A DNA stretch of 64,000 nt from Perkinsus olseni (GCA_013115135.1 JABANP010000104.1:62001-126000), one strand, 5' to 3'. Shown: positions 25,838-38,319, numbered from the stretch's first letter. Translations and numbers: made by a program. The notes: a model not told the origin generated them from the letters alone.

Positions 25838-26432
25838 TCAGAAGCTACCATGGACTCCTCCCTGCGGACCCAGCATACTCCGCACCCATTCAGCTTGCCT
25901 AGGGTCGGCATCTCGCGGCGGAAAGAAGGTCTCAGACGAGAAATATCTATCGAATACCATTAGACGCTGGTCGCAGCATCTCGACCTTCTCGTAATCAAC
26001 TGGCATGTCAAGAAGATGCTCACCTGTTCTCAACGGCCTCGAGTATCTTCTCCCCCGTCACTCGATTCGCGCTTCCCACATCTTGCATCAGCACCAACAA
26101 CACCAATGCATGGTGAGCCGACAGAGAGTGATGTTCATTAATTAAGGGTATCAGCCTCTGAGCATTACGCAGGTCCCCCGTTCGATCCCAGCAACAGGCA
26201 ATTTTCAGCACTTTCTCCCCCAATTCCGGTCGCTACGTCGAATACCTACTTTTTCGAAATTCCTCTTCCCGTTGTCCTTATCCTCCCTTGCCATAACATA
26301 GGCCGTATTGATGATGTTATCCAAGGAATCATACTCGACCTCAGCCACCCAATCACGTCCCTCCTCCACCGACTGCGACACTGCTGCAGCTGCTTCTTGC
26401 CGCAGTACTCGGCTGAATGAACGATCTCTCAT
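25838..26432 (-). CDS. Unrecognised multi-exon protein
   Basis: Exon 1 starts at ATG 26432 and reads MRDRSFSRVLRQEAAAAVSQ through VAEVEYDSLDNIINTAYVMA to NFEK before a GTAGGT donor. A later segment reads SANRVTGEKILEAVEN before a GTGAGC donor near 26030. Another reads RYFSSETFFPPRDADPRQAE near 25,930-25,870 before a GTAGCT donor. These read like exons of one acidic protein, but the acceptors were not all fixed. Two putative introns contain tRNA B-box-like motifs. No family recognised. Confidence 0.45.
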
Positions 26433-26760
26433 TGCCCAGGGGCGTGTGGGAGGAGACAGCCAAGGTCAAAGACGAGCCAAAAGACAGCCAAAGACGTGTA
26501 GGGAAGAACCATGCACGTGACGAGTAGCGTGACGACCACGGTGCACTGAGCTCGGGGACTACCTCAACTGCATCGCTCCACAAACTCTCCGCACTGGCCG
26601 AATGGACTTCCAAGGCAGTTTGGACAGCATAATCGGGCAAACTGTCCACCAAAAATCGACCGAACGCAGGTTCAATCCCCACACCCTCCACTTCTATTAG
26701 AAGTCTTCTAATTAAACCAAACCAAACGCTATCTCCAACACAGAAGATACCCCCGTTTTT

Positions 26761-28395
26761 TTATTCTACTAAAGATACAACAACGTGCCACTTAGAACTG
26801 TTGTCTTCCACCCTACCCCTCATCTTCTCCCCCATCAGATCAGTCCGAACCTCCGGCACGATCACCTTCGTATAGCGCTTAGTGTGACCAACAGTCTGGC
26901 CTCGCTTCTCATCAACCTCGTCGAACCACACATCCACCAAATCACCAATATCATACAACTTGTCAGTCAACGAGTAGGACATAAAGAGGTTAGTCACCTC
27001 AGTACTGCGCTCCTTGATCACCTTGCCAGGCAGTCTCGGTCGAATCCGAGCCGCCGCTGTGCCGGGTCTGGCGTAGAACTGACTGATATTAATAACAGGG
27101 AACTGATGCCGCTTGATAAGGTCGAGGGTCTCCTGATGATTCTCCTCAGATTCGGTCGGGAAGCCCGCAAATAATATCGGTGGCCACGGTCAAGTTGGGC
27201 ACGCGTGCCCGTAAGATACCCACAAGACGATCAAAATCTTCTACTGTGTACTCCCGTATCATGTGCCTCAACACGTCGTTGCTCCCCGACTGAATCGGGA
27301 TGTGGATAAACTCGAAAACTTGCGGGTGCGAGAGAATCTTCGCGACCTCCTCGGCATGCTGCAGGATGTACGGTGGGTTCGTCATGCCCAATCTCATCAT
27401 CGACCTTGGATACTTCTCTAGCTCCACCACGATCTCCCTAAGTAGCTCCGCTATGTTGGTCCCGATGTCCAAACCATAGGCGCCCAAATCCTCAGAGGTC
27501 AGCCAAATCTGCTGGACCCCTTCCGCCAAGGCCATGCGCACGCGTGCAAGGATATCTTCTTTGCTGTAGGACCCCAGAGAACCTCTGAGCATACTTTGTC
27601 TTGCAATAAGAGCACTTACCGAGGCAACCCGTATTGACCGCGACGATTTCGACCAGCGGGTTTCGGCGTATCTTGGGTAGCTCTCGCAACTCAGGCAACT
27701 TCTTGTTCTGCAACAACGACACTCGGTTTCCCTTCAGCGTCTCCTCCACCACCTCCACAATTCGATCAATCTGACTCGTCCCAACTAAACTAGCATTCCT
27801 CAGCGCCCGACTCTTCCGATCAGCCTGAGGTACGCAGCCGCAAACAACCGTCGGAAGGCCCTCAGACTCAGCCGTCTTAACCAGCGTTGCCAGAGCATCT
27901 TCGCTAGGATTCTTCACCGTGCATGAGTTCAATACGACCACATCAGCATCAGAAATCTCCTTCGCGAAAGGTGTATCCGTAGCTCGACAGCAACCCCATC
28001 ATGTACTCAGAGTCGCTGGTGTTGTGGCTGCACCCAAAAGTTTTGAAGAATATCTTCTGACCCGCACCCGGAAGATTTCCATCTCCGCTACCAGTCAAAG
28101 ATTCCCTTTGAGGAATCTTTCGGGCAACCTCAACCTTCCTCGATCGTGTCGAGGTCGGCGCAACCTCAGCCGACAAATCCAAATCCTCGAGCTCAGGCAT
28201 GCCAGTCGTAGTAGTACAAGATTCGCTCCCGCACTCGCAAGATTCCCCATCCTCTGCGCAACAAGAAGCAGCTTCCATCGGCAACGGTCGAGTGGACCAC
28301 AAATAATAAAGATACGCCGAGGTCGCCAGCATCGCTCCGCTAACAGCGACCACTTTCGTGACCGCCGAAGCTGTCGGGGCTGAACTCTCGGCCAT
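26761..28395 (-). CDS. CDKAL1: CDKAL1-type tRNA threonylcarbamoyladenosine methylthiotransferase, three frame breaks
   Basis: Adds a methylthio group to t6A37 of tRNAs reading ANN codons, using two iron-sulfur clusters and SAM. Start chosen at the ATG at 28395 (MAESSAPT). A hydrophobic segment at residues 15-34 (VVAVSGAMLATSAYLYYLW) suggests an N-terminal membrane anchor; the animal protein is anchored at its C-terminus. The UPF0004 domain shows FKTFGCSHNTSDSEYM, NSCTVKNPSED and VVCGCVPQ. The radical-SAM CxxxCxxC is CLGKCSYC, followed by IWLTSEDLGAYG, MTNPPYIL, IHIPIQSGS and a C-terminal TRAM-like part. The protein is complete only if one extra base is skipped at three places: near 27968 (YTF/AKEISDAD), near 27593 (KTKYA/RGSLGSY) and near 27166 (IICG/FPTESEEN). 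No introns are visible. All metal ligands are kept, which argues for recent breakage or assembly errors. Confidence 0.85.
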
Positions 28396-29418
28396 GGGAG
28401 GAGTAGTAACAAGAACTTCCGAAAATCGGGAATGAGAGCCCCTCCGACTCCAGAGTGTGAGATTGGAAAAATCCGCAGCATCATTTTCCTCAGTGCGCCC
28501 TTTCGAGGTGATTTTACTGGCGCAACGCTCCGCCAATAATAGCAGCAAATTAGGTAATTTTCTAATCCGTCCATCCCTAGACAGCAGCAGCTGGCGGCTG
28601 GAAGAGTTCAGAGGACCACGATCGGGTAAAATGGGCGCGACGACGACCAGTGCCTGTTATGCTGACAGACGTGGCGATTGTACCATGCACAGCACGATGA
28701 ATAGGGAAACCGTCTACCGATGGCATCCCCAGACGAGGCCTCAGTCCCTAGGAAAGCGTCATAGGGAGACCGTCCATCCTGCTGGGTTGATCGTGAGGGG
28801 GTCCATTCCAAGCAGCACTTAACACGACATAGAGGCACGGTCGTTGACAGCATGATTGACCATGAACTTTCAATTGTACCGGATACCTCTCCTCCAGCGC
28901 TCAAAAGCCGCACCGCACAGACGTTTGTGGTGATGAAACGTAGCCTACCAAGGTGATGTGGAGAATGAAGACAATGTAGACAACTTTAAAGAATTTGATA
29001 CTTGTCACCGCGCGACGATGGAAGAATCTATGGTCGGACATAGGTCATGGCGATATCATATCGACCAACGTCACAGCGTCCGAGTCGCTTTCTTCTTTCG
29101 GCAACTCACCTCGAACACTCCTGATTGCACCGCCATGCTCAGCAGTTCTACCAGCCATCTCAGCTCGGCATCCTCAACATCAAAAATGCTCAACCGGGGA
29201 TATTCCTCATCTAACAGGAAGACGACTCAGGTTCAAGTGCCAGCACCGCAATTAAAAATGATTTTTTGGGTTCGCGCAGCACCATAAGGGGGCGTCTAGA
29301 TGCTGCCACGAAAACGAGCCCAAACAACGCCGCAGATAACTATTCGAACGACACACTACAACCCAAACCATCACCTATTCTACCCTATTGTGTATCGATC
29401 AGCTGGGCGAGCGCTAAT
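28396..29418. other. No gene recognised
   Basis: Includes the 5' flank of the CDKAL1-like gene. In-frame upstream codons continue to 28548 but lack conservation or a better start. Nothing else supported. Confidence 0.4.
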
Positions 29419-29724
29419 CTAACAGCAATAACCCACCCAAGAAGAGTAGATATCTCTCTCGGAGCCTTCCCAGAGCACCCCACTACCGAAAGCCAGCTTC
29501 TCCTCCTCATAAGCGTTCAGCAATTCAAAAATGGTATCCGTCAAATCTTGATCACCCTGCAACAACTTGGCCCAAGCCTGGCAAAGGACAACAAGGCATC
29601 TTCTCTGAATTTCCTGGCGCGCGACAAAACAGACGACTTTGGCACTCTTATGATGAGCGACTTCGTTGAAGCTGAGATTGGCACCACAATCGACCTCAGA
29701 TCTCGGATCGCTACGCATCGACAT
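29419..29724 (-). CDS. Possible coding exon, unrecognised
   Basis: The minus strand reads a protein-like stretch, VVCFVARQEIQRRCLVVLCQ then LTDTIFELLNAYEEEKL, ending YSSWVGYCC. It is helix-prone and open for 100 codons, but start, splice sites and family are unknown. It could belong to the minus-strand gene upstream at 31-34 kb. Confidence 0.3.
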   Translation of the reverse strand: MSMRSDPRSEVDCGANLSFNEVAHHKSAKVVCFVARQEIQRRCLVVLCQAWAKLLQGDQDLTDTIFELLNAYEEEKLAFGSGVLWEGSERDIYSSWVGYCC

Positions 29725-31153
29725 TCATGCAACAAACAGAATAAAAGATACTCTATGAAGTCTCTCCCACTACCAAATGGCCATCAATGAGTCTCACGAA
29801 AGGAATGAGAATTACTAATGCTTAAGACGCATCTTTCGCGTCATCCCATAGTCGACCTAAGATACCCTTCCTACCTTTCCCCGAACATCACTGGCTGCAT
29901 CATAAACCCCCTCGTCTCCCCCAAACGCCCCCTTGGGACCTATCCAAGTATCTCAGACACCAAACGCAGCCGCCCCAAAAGCTACTCCGCCAGGTGCCAT
30001 GAGCATCCCCAATCCGCTGCTCTCGCCTACGAACAAACAACCCTCGCCAAACCCAACCGTCTACATAACACTACTCATTGTCTCATTATACTAGCTTTAT
30101 CAGCACTTATCATCTCGATGACTCACTACCTTTATCTGCTCTAAATGGCTCACTCTGAGCCCAGTCTACTCACGTTCTACTACTACAACAAGTTGGTACA
30201 ACACTCCAACAGCAATCCTTCGAATGAATGACAAAATCGACACTCATGCGAACCGCACTCGAAAAGATACGCCTAATGCGCCGCACTATACCACAACTTC
30301 CCCATAAATCAACTGAAGAAGGGACTCCCTCACCCCCTAAAAGGTCCTCACCGCTTGGCTGATCCCTGCCTTCCCTTCATCTTCTCCCAAGCAACAACGT
30401 AATCGTACAGGAACAGACGGGTCACTGCTGGCGGCGTTGAGTCCATCACGCGGAACAAGCTCAGCCTGAGCAACTCATCATCTCGCACGAATCTTTACTT
30501 CTGACAACTCCCCCCTTCAACCTTAGATCCCAAACAAACCATCGACGGAACGCTACGAAGTTTCGGAATGGCCCACTAAAGTACATATACCAGAAAAATT
30601 TCCCTCAAAACTCCTTCCCGGCGACAAAAAAAACGCTTCTTACGGTGAAATTTTTACCCATCAGTAATCGGCAGTGTGTCGGGTAAATAAATTCCGCCGG
30701 ACGACCAATATTCTTCGAGCCGGAATTTCTGGGTCAGAAATCCTGTAATTGGGTCGCCTATTACCCGACCCTGCATGAGCATGCCCTACTGGCTGTGGCC
30801 AGGTATACGGAGAGTTCATAATACAAAACCTGTCTGCCATTCCTCCAACCACAGATGCCGGAATTCACTGCGGCCCGAGGTGAAGGTGGTATTTCATTTT
30901 GCGGGCCCAGCACGGTACAGATTTTCCAAAACCAGAACCGTCTTAGAAACCTCTCTAGAGTAAAAAATCTTCCAACCCGCTACTGTCGGTGACCCTGTTC
31001 CCTCCGACACCTCAGAAAGGACCCAATTTGAATGAGTGACAATTCCGAACGCAATGCCCGCCCGCGAGACGACATGGAACCGAAAACGCCCAGGTAAGCC
31101 GTTACTCCGTTACCAGCAGTTCTCCCCGTACTACTCTTCTTCTCCTTTCCTCG
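29725..31153. other. No gene recognised
   Basis: Pyrimidine-rich on the plus strand, low in long ORFs. No RNA gene or repeat seen. Confidence 0.4.
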
Positions 31154-34100
31154 TCAAAGGCAGGTCGATGATAGATTCAAAAAAGGCCGAAGATACCCTT
31201 TCCTGTCCAACCGTGGGCCAGCCTTCTTCAGAGCGACGCCGATCCCCTCGCTGCGCCTGAGAAATACACCCACCGAATAAACTTGACCAAAACTTGCGCC
31301 ACTTGGCCTCACTTGCTCTTCCTCAAAGACGGCCATCCTCTCTATACGCCGTCGCAAAACCTCAACTCGAGCCCTTCTCCGGGCCAAAACTCCCACGCCA
31401 TCGCTTCTGCAATAACCCCACCTAAAAGAGACCAACCGGTCCACCTAAAACTGTAACAGGGGACAGAAGGCACTGAAGATTATAATAAATCACCAATTCA
31501 TACTACCATAACAAGCCTACATTGTACCATATCCTGTCTGATTATGGCGAAATGTGGTATTCAAAAATTTATTTTACCGTTGGTTTATCATAATGAGTTA
31601 TCATACATACTCAGTACACGACATAGCTAGATACACTATGCCGAAATTACGTAATAATAAATACTACGCTATGCGCATGGTTTCAGTTTAGAAATAAGTA
31701 CACAATTTCCAGTTAATACATCATCGATATTCTTTTCCTGAGCAGACGTTCCGGCCACGTGGGCCCCATAGCCGCCTTAGTTCTTCCCAAGAGACAGCAA
31801 ACATCATCGATGTCGAAACTGAGATTGCCCAACTATTTCGATGATGAATCCTCTCCTTTGGGCAAACGGCTGTCTCACTGAATGATTGTCAACCCATAAC
31901 GAAAAGGAACCGAAATGCTCCCAGATTTTCTTACCCTCGCCAAGAACAACCGAATCACCCTCGTGTACTTCCTTCGGTGCGTCGCTCCACTTCTCCCGAG
32001 GTTCTTCGTCAGAAATGACCTCACAATTCTTGCACTCTTGATCTTCCTTGCATTTCCTCCAACCACCTCAGCGGCTCCTCCACAATCAACTCGTAAGGTT
32101 GACCCAACCCTGCATGTGCGAATCCATCGCCTGTAGTATCTCTGAATTCTCAGAGCTGCTTCGCTCCGCTCGACCTCCGATGTATCCTTCATTCTCTTTT
32201 CCTTCAACAGTTCCCTCATTTTGGCTAACACCACCAGAGAGTAGACCACCGCCAAAGTCTTCTGGCGGGCGGAATCCACAGACTCCTCCCACTTGCATCG
32301 CCTCTGGTCATCCGCTACTCTCCTAGGCTTTTCGGTTGGTGATTTTACGACTGACAAAAAAAGACAATCGTCATTTCCTCATTACTAGTACCTCGCTACA
32401 TCAAATTTTCTCCCGTATCAAACTCCGTATCATAAGAAATTAAGGAATGGATACAAACAGGAAGAAAAATTACCAGCACTCAGAATAGAACCTAGGGCTT
32501 CACATGCCAAAGCGAGGAAGGTAACCATTAGATCACGCAGCCCCGCCAGGAAACTACCAACATGTTTGTTATCCACAGCCTCCTTCGCCTTCTGATCACC
32601 GAGACGCTGCACCTCCAACCGCCTTTTTCGATTCTCCTCATGCCTGCATAACCATCTCAATCCACCATGAGAAAAATACCTTCACACAGCTTACGAACCG
32701 AATTCCTTCAAAATAATACAATACCAACATTCTGCCAAATCACACTACTGGCCTAAGACTCTCGAGCCACTGCTCTCGAGACCCGCTTCGTTCCGCCAAA
32801 ACATGCTTCCCAACTAGCGCAGATGTCGGTTTATTCTCACGGTATTTTGTTGTAATCTCCATTCAATATCATAACAATGTCGCATTCGTTTCCGATTTCA
32901 CACGCTGTAGATTTCCACTGTAAAAATCCTCAGGACCAGTGTTTCGTCCCTTCTTCTGCGACACAGCCTAATCCCAGAATGATTCGTTATTTCCACCATC
33001 GGCAAACGCCACCTAGTGATTCCTCACTCCACCAATACTACCTCATCTCCCTCTGGATCGTCTGCAAGCACTGGGCCATCCATCTAGCCCTGGGAGTCCG
33101 ACTAGGATTCGACCGAACATTCTCGCTGATTCTGTCCCCTCCCCTGCGCCGGGCCTCCTTCAACCTTCTCCTCTTCTCCGCAGCGATCGCTGCCACGCGT
33201 TGCTGAATCTGCAGATGACAGCCTGATTGAATCTCATGCTTTTTTCAAGTGGAAACGGAATTACATGACGCCTGACATGGTAGGCTATACGAGCCACAAG
33301 CGAAACGTTTATCAACTGGAATCTCATACATGCAGCTAGCGCGGGAGACTGAGCCCATCATTGTCCTCAAACAGATGCTCACGGATTCGCTATTGGCAGC
33401 CTCCGTCCCCCTTCCCCGCAAGGACCTCAACTCCCGAGGCCGACTCCCCAGTTCGATGTGAGGGAGCTAGGACGTCCACAAACTAATAATCCAATTTTGA
33501 AAAAAAACACAGATGATTCACAATCACACTATGGTATTGAATATGAGTTTATAATATAACAGTATACAGTCCTGTCAAAGAAAATTGCCCAGAGAGCATT
33601 TGGAAGCGTCATCTGCCGAGTAATTCTGAGCCGAGGGCATCACTATATTGCAAATTCGTCGCTCTTTCGAACGATCCGAGGGTACTGGAAATACTCACCG
33701 GGTTCGACAGGGCTGTACATTAGAACTAGTTATGAACCAGATCCCCGGAAGACCAGAGAGCAATAATAGTCATGACAAATTGGCCCCGCATCACTCACCT
33801 CGCCATCGAGTACCACACCAGCAGCAATCTCCCTAACTTTCTTAGTAATACCAACATGAACCTCATCCACACGCGTAACCACCGCTATCCTTCGGCGGCC
33901 CTCTTGCGGAGACCCTCCCTTCACAACAACAGACACTCCAAATACCCCTTCTCCTGACTGGCCCGTCCAAGTCCACACAAGCACCCCTGAAGGTCTATTC
34001 TCGATCGAACAACAACTATTTTTGGCGCATGGCCTCGTACTCGACACGCTACCATACGCCCAGATACGACAGTCTTTACTCAAGCACCGCACGGCAACCT

Positions 34101-34437
34101 TCAACCTCCTCACAAAACCACTTTTTCTCCCGGTTGCCGCTGGTACTCTTATCGAAAAGTACTTGGGCACGCCCACAAGAGCATCGCATTCTCGCTCCTC
34201 CGGACACCCCAGGATCGAAACAGCCATGCTACCTTTCCTGGGGGAGGGGTCCTGAGAGGCCCTCGCCAACGCGAACTTCAGTCGACTTTCTTTTATAAGC
34301 CTTTCGACATCCACCATCATCGCATCAAAACAAGCATCGTCCCGAGCGACCCCAGTGAGCGCTTTCCCGGCACCCTCTGGACTCCAGCGGTTCATCCCTA
34401 GCACCTCCCGACCACTCGCTGCTGGGCTGCCGCTCAT
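31154..34437 (-). CDS. IQ-motif, coiled-coil protein, many exons
   Basis: The 5' part is a 235-codon ORF from 34437 (MSGSPAASGREVLGMNRW) with a beta-rich segment around KYFSIRV and CRIWAYGSVSSTRP. Further exons follow: one reading IELGSRPRELRSLRGRGTEA ending in a GTGAGC donor near 33,390; one with LQIQQRVAAIAAEKRRRLKE near 33,200-33,060; one with RRLEVQRLGDQKAKEAVDN near 32,640-32,510; and one at 32,345-31,875 with the IQ motif AALRIQRYYRRWI. Another charged segment (LARRRARVEVLRRRIERMA) lies at 31,444-31,300. IQ motifs bind calmodulin or myosin light chains, so a cytoskeletal or ciliary role is likely. Exon joins were not all resolved, and two genes could be present. Confidence 0.5.
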
Positions 34438-36039
34438 CGCGCTGCCATGAAAACAATAGAGTTCACTGTGGGCCTATCAGGGAGAGAATGCGCCCAATCC
34501 ACGACGCTCGCATCGAGCAAGCTGGTTCAACTCTTTTTTGGTAGAAAGTAACAGAACCCTCACGCTCTGAGACCTATCCCACATACCTTCAATAACCCTA
34601 AGTAGCCACTTAAGGGCCGCTTCAAGTGATAGTGAGTTTCACATGACCCCCCTCGAGTGGCCATTCAGCGGAGGATCCCTTGACTCAGGGACTCTCGAAG
34701 TGGTCACTAGGCCCTAAGTAACCTCTCACATCTCGCTCAGGGCACTTAAGGATAAGTGGTTCTCCGAGAACCATGTGAGTCACATACGTGACAGAGTCAC
34801 TAAGTAGGGGCTGAAATCATTTCAGTGAAATGTCCACCACTTTGAGCGAATTCTATAGGGACCTCCGGAACTCCCTAAAACCGCTGCGAAGTGTCTCTAA
34901 GCAAAAGTGACGCGTGCGCGGATCGAACCACGACAGACTATCGGCTGCGCCTTAACAACCGGCTGCTCGTCAATCGCACCAGATATGCGGAGACAGCGTG
35001 AAAACAATAATACGCCCAGTTTGACAACTTGGAGACTAACAACCACTGAGAAAGTCAAATTGGCTGAGAAGAAATAGACTCTGTGGGATGGATCCGAACA
35101 CGCGTCGGAAAGGGCCCCTTAGGGACCATTTGATTTACGTCGCCCCCGAAGTATCCGGCCCTGAGTGCCCGATTCATCTGAAGGGAGCTGAGCAATAAGT
35201 TATTGCCAATAAGTGGTACTTCACAAAACCTGTCCCTAAGTGTTAGAGTTAGTGCCTCTAGCCTAGTGGCAGTTCGGGTTGAAAGCCATGTGAAATGAGC
35301 CCAAGGGCTAGTAATCTACGGGGTTGGCCCGAGCTTTTCGTCCAAGCGTCGCCGGCGTTATCAGCGCACGTTGAATCTCGATCGCCTTTAACTCGCCGTG
35401 TGGACTCGTGAAACCGTGAAAGTCTCTGTTATGGTTCTATCCATTTGTCAAGCGGACGGGACAGTGTGAGCGTCGTAGCAATTATGTTCACGCATCTGAG
35501 GTCATTCATGCGGACAGAGGCGGCCACAGCTAGACAGTAACTGGTACTTACAATAATAAATAGCTACTATCTTGCTGCGGGGAAATCATTAAATTATTCC
35601 TGTACGGATAAAGCGAGTCACAGGACTTTAGAGAGGGCTAGGCTGTCCGCCGGAAGTTGAACGCTTCATCTCGACGAACTCGAGAACGTATCATGATTGG
35701 TGGAATTCTGAGATTCTTCTCAACTCCAATCGCAAGTGGCGCGACTATCTAGCGAGGTCGCCGAGTTGATTTGGGGTTCAATATTCGAGCTTCTGCACGA
35801 CTGTTCAATTACACGCTAGCCTCAGATGGGTTAGTTTATACTATAAACTTGTTGGTGACACCAACAACTCGATCAAGCAGCCAAGGAGACAGACGGCGCC
35901 CGCGAAAGCACGGCCCGATCGGTCATGGGCAGCATAGACACCATTCCTCATCACTTCCTTGCGCAGGTCGGATACCGTCGTGATTCCCGACTTGAAACTA
36001 CAATGGAGTTTCTCCCGCGATATGGAAAACACATCTCAC
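34438..36039. other. Non-coding, repeat-like
   Basis: 34,560-35,300 contains many short CTAAGTGG / CCACTTAAGG-type words in both orientations and a tRNA-like element. No gene is supported. Confidence 0.4.
34907..34972 (-). other. tRNA-like element (Ser/Leu type), degenerate
   Basis: The minus strand has an A-box/D-arm-like AGCCGGTTGTTAAGGCGC and, further on, a B box GTGGTTCGATCCGC. The ends TGACG and CGTCA pair. The T stem and lower acceptor do not pair fully and no clear anticodon arm forms, so this is more likely a tRNA pseudogene or the head of a tRNA-derived SINE than a working tRNA. Confidence 0.45.
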
Positions 36040-36059
36040 ATGGCAAAATTCACATTTGG

Positions 36060-36700
36060 AAGGTGAAAAACGCGATTGACAATGTGAATTTCACGGGAAA
36101 TTCACATCCCATTTTTCGCGCTAAAACTGTTTTTCCGCGAAGTTCTCAACGTGTTTTCGCGAAATACTCGACATGTTTTTCGCGAAATGGCCTCCATTGC
36201 CAAGAAGACGGTCAAAAATCCGAGCTTTTTTCAGAGGTCGGAAGTCGTATTACGCGGCTCCGAGTGAGGCCATTCCTCGATGTTCGATTAAGGTGTTGGG
36301 CTTTCCGAGTTCCGAGTTCGAAAAACTTTCAGAGTCTTTCGACTCTCGGAAATCCTGAGCCGAGCTCGGAAAACCCACAAAACCACTCGCCAATAACAAG
36401 CGCTCACTCGTAAAAAACCATCGAGTCTTCACCACGAAATCCCGAGAGGAAGAAACGCTTCTCGCACGCAAGGATTCGCGGCGTTCCACTCTCTCCGAGT
36501 TACTCAGAAAACAACTAAATATTGAGTGTTTTCCGAGATCGAGCTGATATCAGGGGTGAGCACTTTTATGCGGGGAAAGTGACTCGGTCCGAGTTCTCAG
36601 GTGAAGGTCTCGGGAAATAGCCTTTTCCGAGGGATTGCACTTGGACTCGGAACTCGGAACGCCCAATCACTTCAATCGGCTCCTGAAGAGACCACAACTA
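36060..36700. repeat. TTTTCGCGAA / ACTCGGAA-rich tract
   Basis: The left half repeats TTTTTCGCG and GAATTTCACGG words; the right half is dense in CGAGTTCCGAG and ACTCGGAA in both orientations. The vocabulary matches the interior of the MITE at 47247-47942, suggesting a related, more decayed element. I could not find its ends. Confidence 0.5.
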
Positions 36701-37664
36701 TCACAGTTGAACTGCGGATAAGACGAACCGCAGACCTTTGCAAGACTTGCATTCTACGGCAGCTTCGGATATCTCCGTTCGTTTCGCCCTGATGAAACGC
36801 TCCTAATGGCGGCCATCGTCAGTTGCTCAACGACGGATATATGAACTGCTCGGATCATCGTTATTGTACTGTCACTATGCTGGTTAGACTTACCGGTGTT
36901 TTAACCGACTATGCAGTTGAGACCCCGGTTGCTGTTGTGCCTGTAGTCAGTCTGTCTGTTGCTCCACAGTCAGCACTGTTGACATTGTCAACACAGGTCT
37001 ATAAACTTTATAGATCAACGCCGGTCGTATCGGTCCAGTATTCACCAATGATGTTCTCAGTTCGTATGGGCTGAGTACACGTACCGGTGTAAAGTGATCA
37101 TCAGATGGGTTATCAAAAGTCCTGTTCGAGCCCGCAAGTTTTGTTCGAGGAGAGCAGACAGCAGTGGACGGCAATGGAGAGGGGGGCGACGGGACGCATT
37201 GAATGGAAGTGATTCACACTACAGCATTTCCCTTCTCAGTTCTCGGCTTGGTGGGCTACCGCACTTCTGCTACTCCACGCAGGAGGGTTTATGCATTATA
37301 CTGAATAGCTTGCCTGGAATAATCCGTCGAGAGCCGCGTTTGAGTACTTCAGATCATCCATGAATTGCAGGAGGTAGCGCACAGAAGGATGACTTAGTCG
37401 AATCAATCTCAATACACAACACATTCAGACGACGGAGAAGGAAAATATAGCAGCCCAAAGGCCCAGTGTCACTTGGCGACACTAACTGGATTAGACTAAA
37501 TGGACTCGTTGATGCTTTGGCCAGGAGGACACTTCAAAAGTGACCCGAACGCCTATTGTATTGTCGGGCCAGACCCTAGGTGGAAAGAAGACGAGTACCT
37601 GACTGAGGTGAAGTAAGAGCAGGATATCGCTGTTCTTGCCCTACATGGTTTTCCAGCCCTACAC
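36701..37664. other. No gene recognised
   Basis: Short ORFs only, without a signal peptide or domain. Part of it may be the 3' flank of the peptide gene at 37665. Confidence 0.4.
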
Positions 37665-37865
37665 TTAGCAGTCACAACAATACATATACCACCCTGACGG
37701 CACAGCGCAGCAGCGGCAGGTCGGGCTTGGGCAGGGATCGGGGCATCCAGTGCCCAACAGCTCGTCGTTCTGGACTACGACCTCGTTGAAAGAAGGATCC
37801 TCTTTTATACTCGAGCACAGCAAGAAGCAGTACACGGCGAGGAAGAGTCCAGCAAAGTAGCGCAT
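37665..37865 (-). CDS. Small secreted Cys-rich peptide 1
   Basis: 66 aa from an ATG with no intron. Residues 1-19 form a signal peptide (MRYFAGLFLAVYCFLLCSS), followed by an acidic pro-like stretch (IKEDPSFNEVVVQNDEL). The mature end of about 26 residues has eight cysteines in the order C-X3-C-X4-C-X-C-C-X9-C-C-X-C, terminating CCDC. The layout (signal, acidic spacer, Cys-dense tail ending C-X-C) is shared with the ORFs at 40064 and 41286 on the same strand. Disulfide-knotted secreted peptides have many roles; none is assigned here. Confidence 0.7.
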   Translation of the reverse strand: MRYFAGLFLAVYCFLLCSSIKEDPSFNEVVVQNDELLGTGCPDPCPSPTCRCCAVPSGWYMYCCDC

Positions 37866-38319
37866 TGACGACGAAAGAATTCTCCAAAAGAATCAGCGCT
37901 GCGAGAGATCCTGCCCGCACTGCGGTGGCAACCAGGCTACGGCGAGTTTTCTCAAAACTGAGGCTTTCCTTGCACGCAGTACACGGGTCACGGTGACCGT
38001 CATTCAGCACGCTAGCCGCTAGCTTGAACTTTCGTCACTTGATTAGGGTCATGGTGTACAAGTTGTACAGTACAACATAGTGCATTGTACAGTGTACACC
38101 ATAACCCTCATTGAATGCACACTGTGCCTGTTACATGTCCCGAGCGCACTTTGGTTTCATTGGGAATCGCCGTACCAGATGAACACATCTCATGCAATTT
38201 TACCGCGGACGACAGCCAGAATGCTCGATTCTAGAGAAGATAGCGAGAGAGACATCCCGACAGTGACGCTCCACGGCAGTTACTTACGACGGTTGCGACG
38301 GTATATGGCAGCTATATGG
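37866..38319. other. Upstream region of peptide gene 1
   Basis: About 450 bp with no supported ORF. Contains alternating GTACA/TGTAC words near 38,050-38,100. Confidence 0.35.

Noticed and set aside
27949..28574. Overlapping frames opposite and beside the CDKAL1 N-terminus
   Set aside because: They lack conserved motifs; the CDKAL1 frame explains the region.
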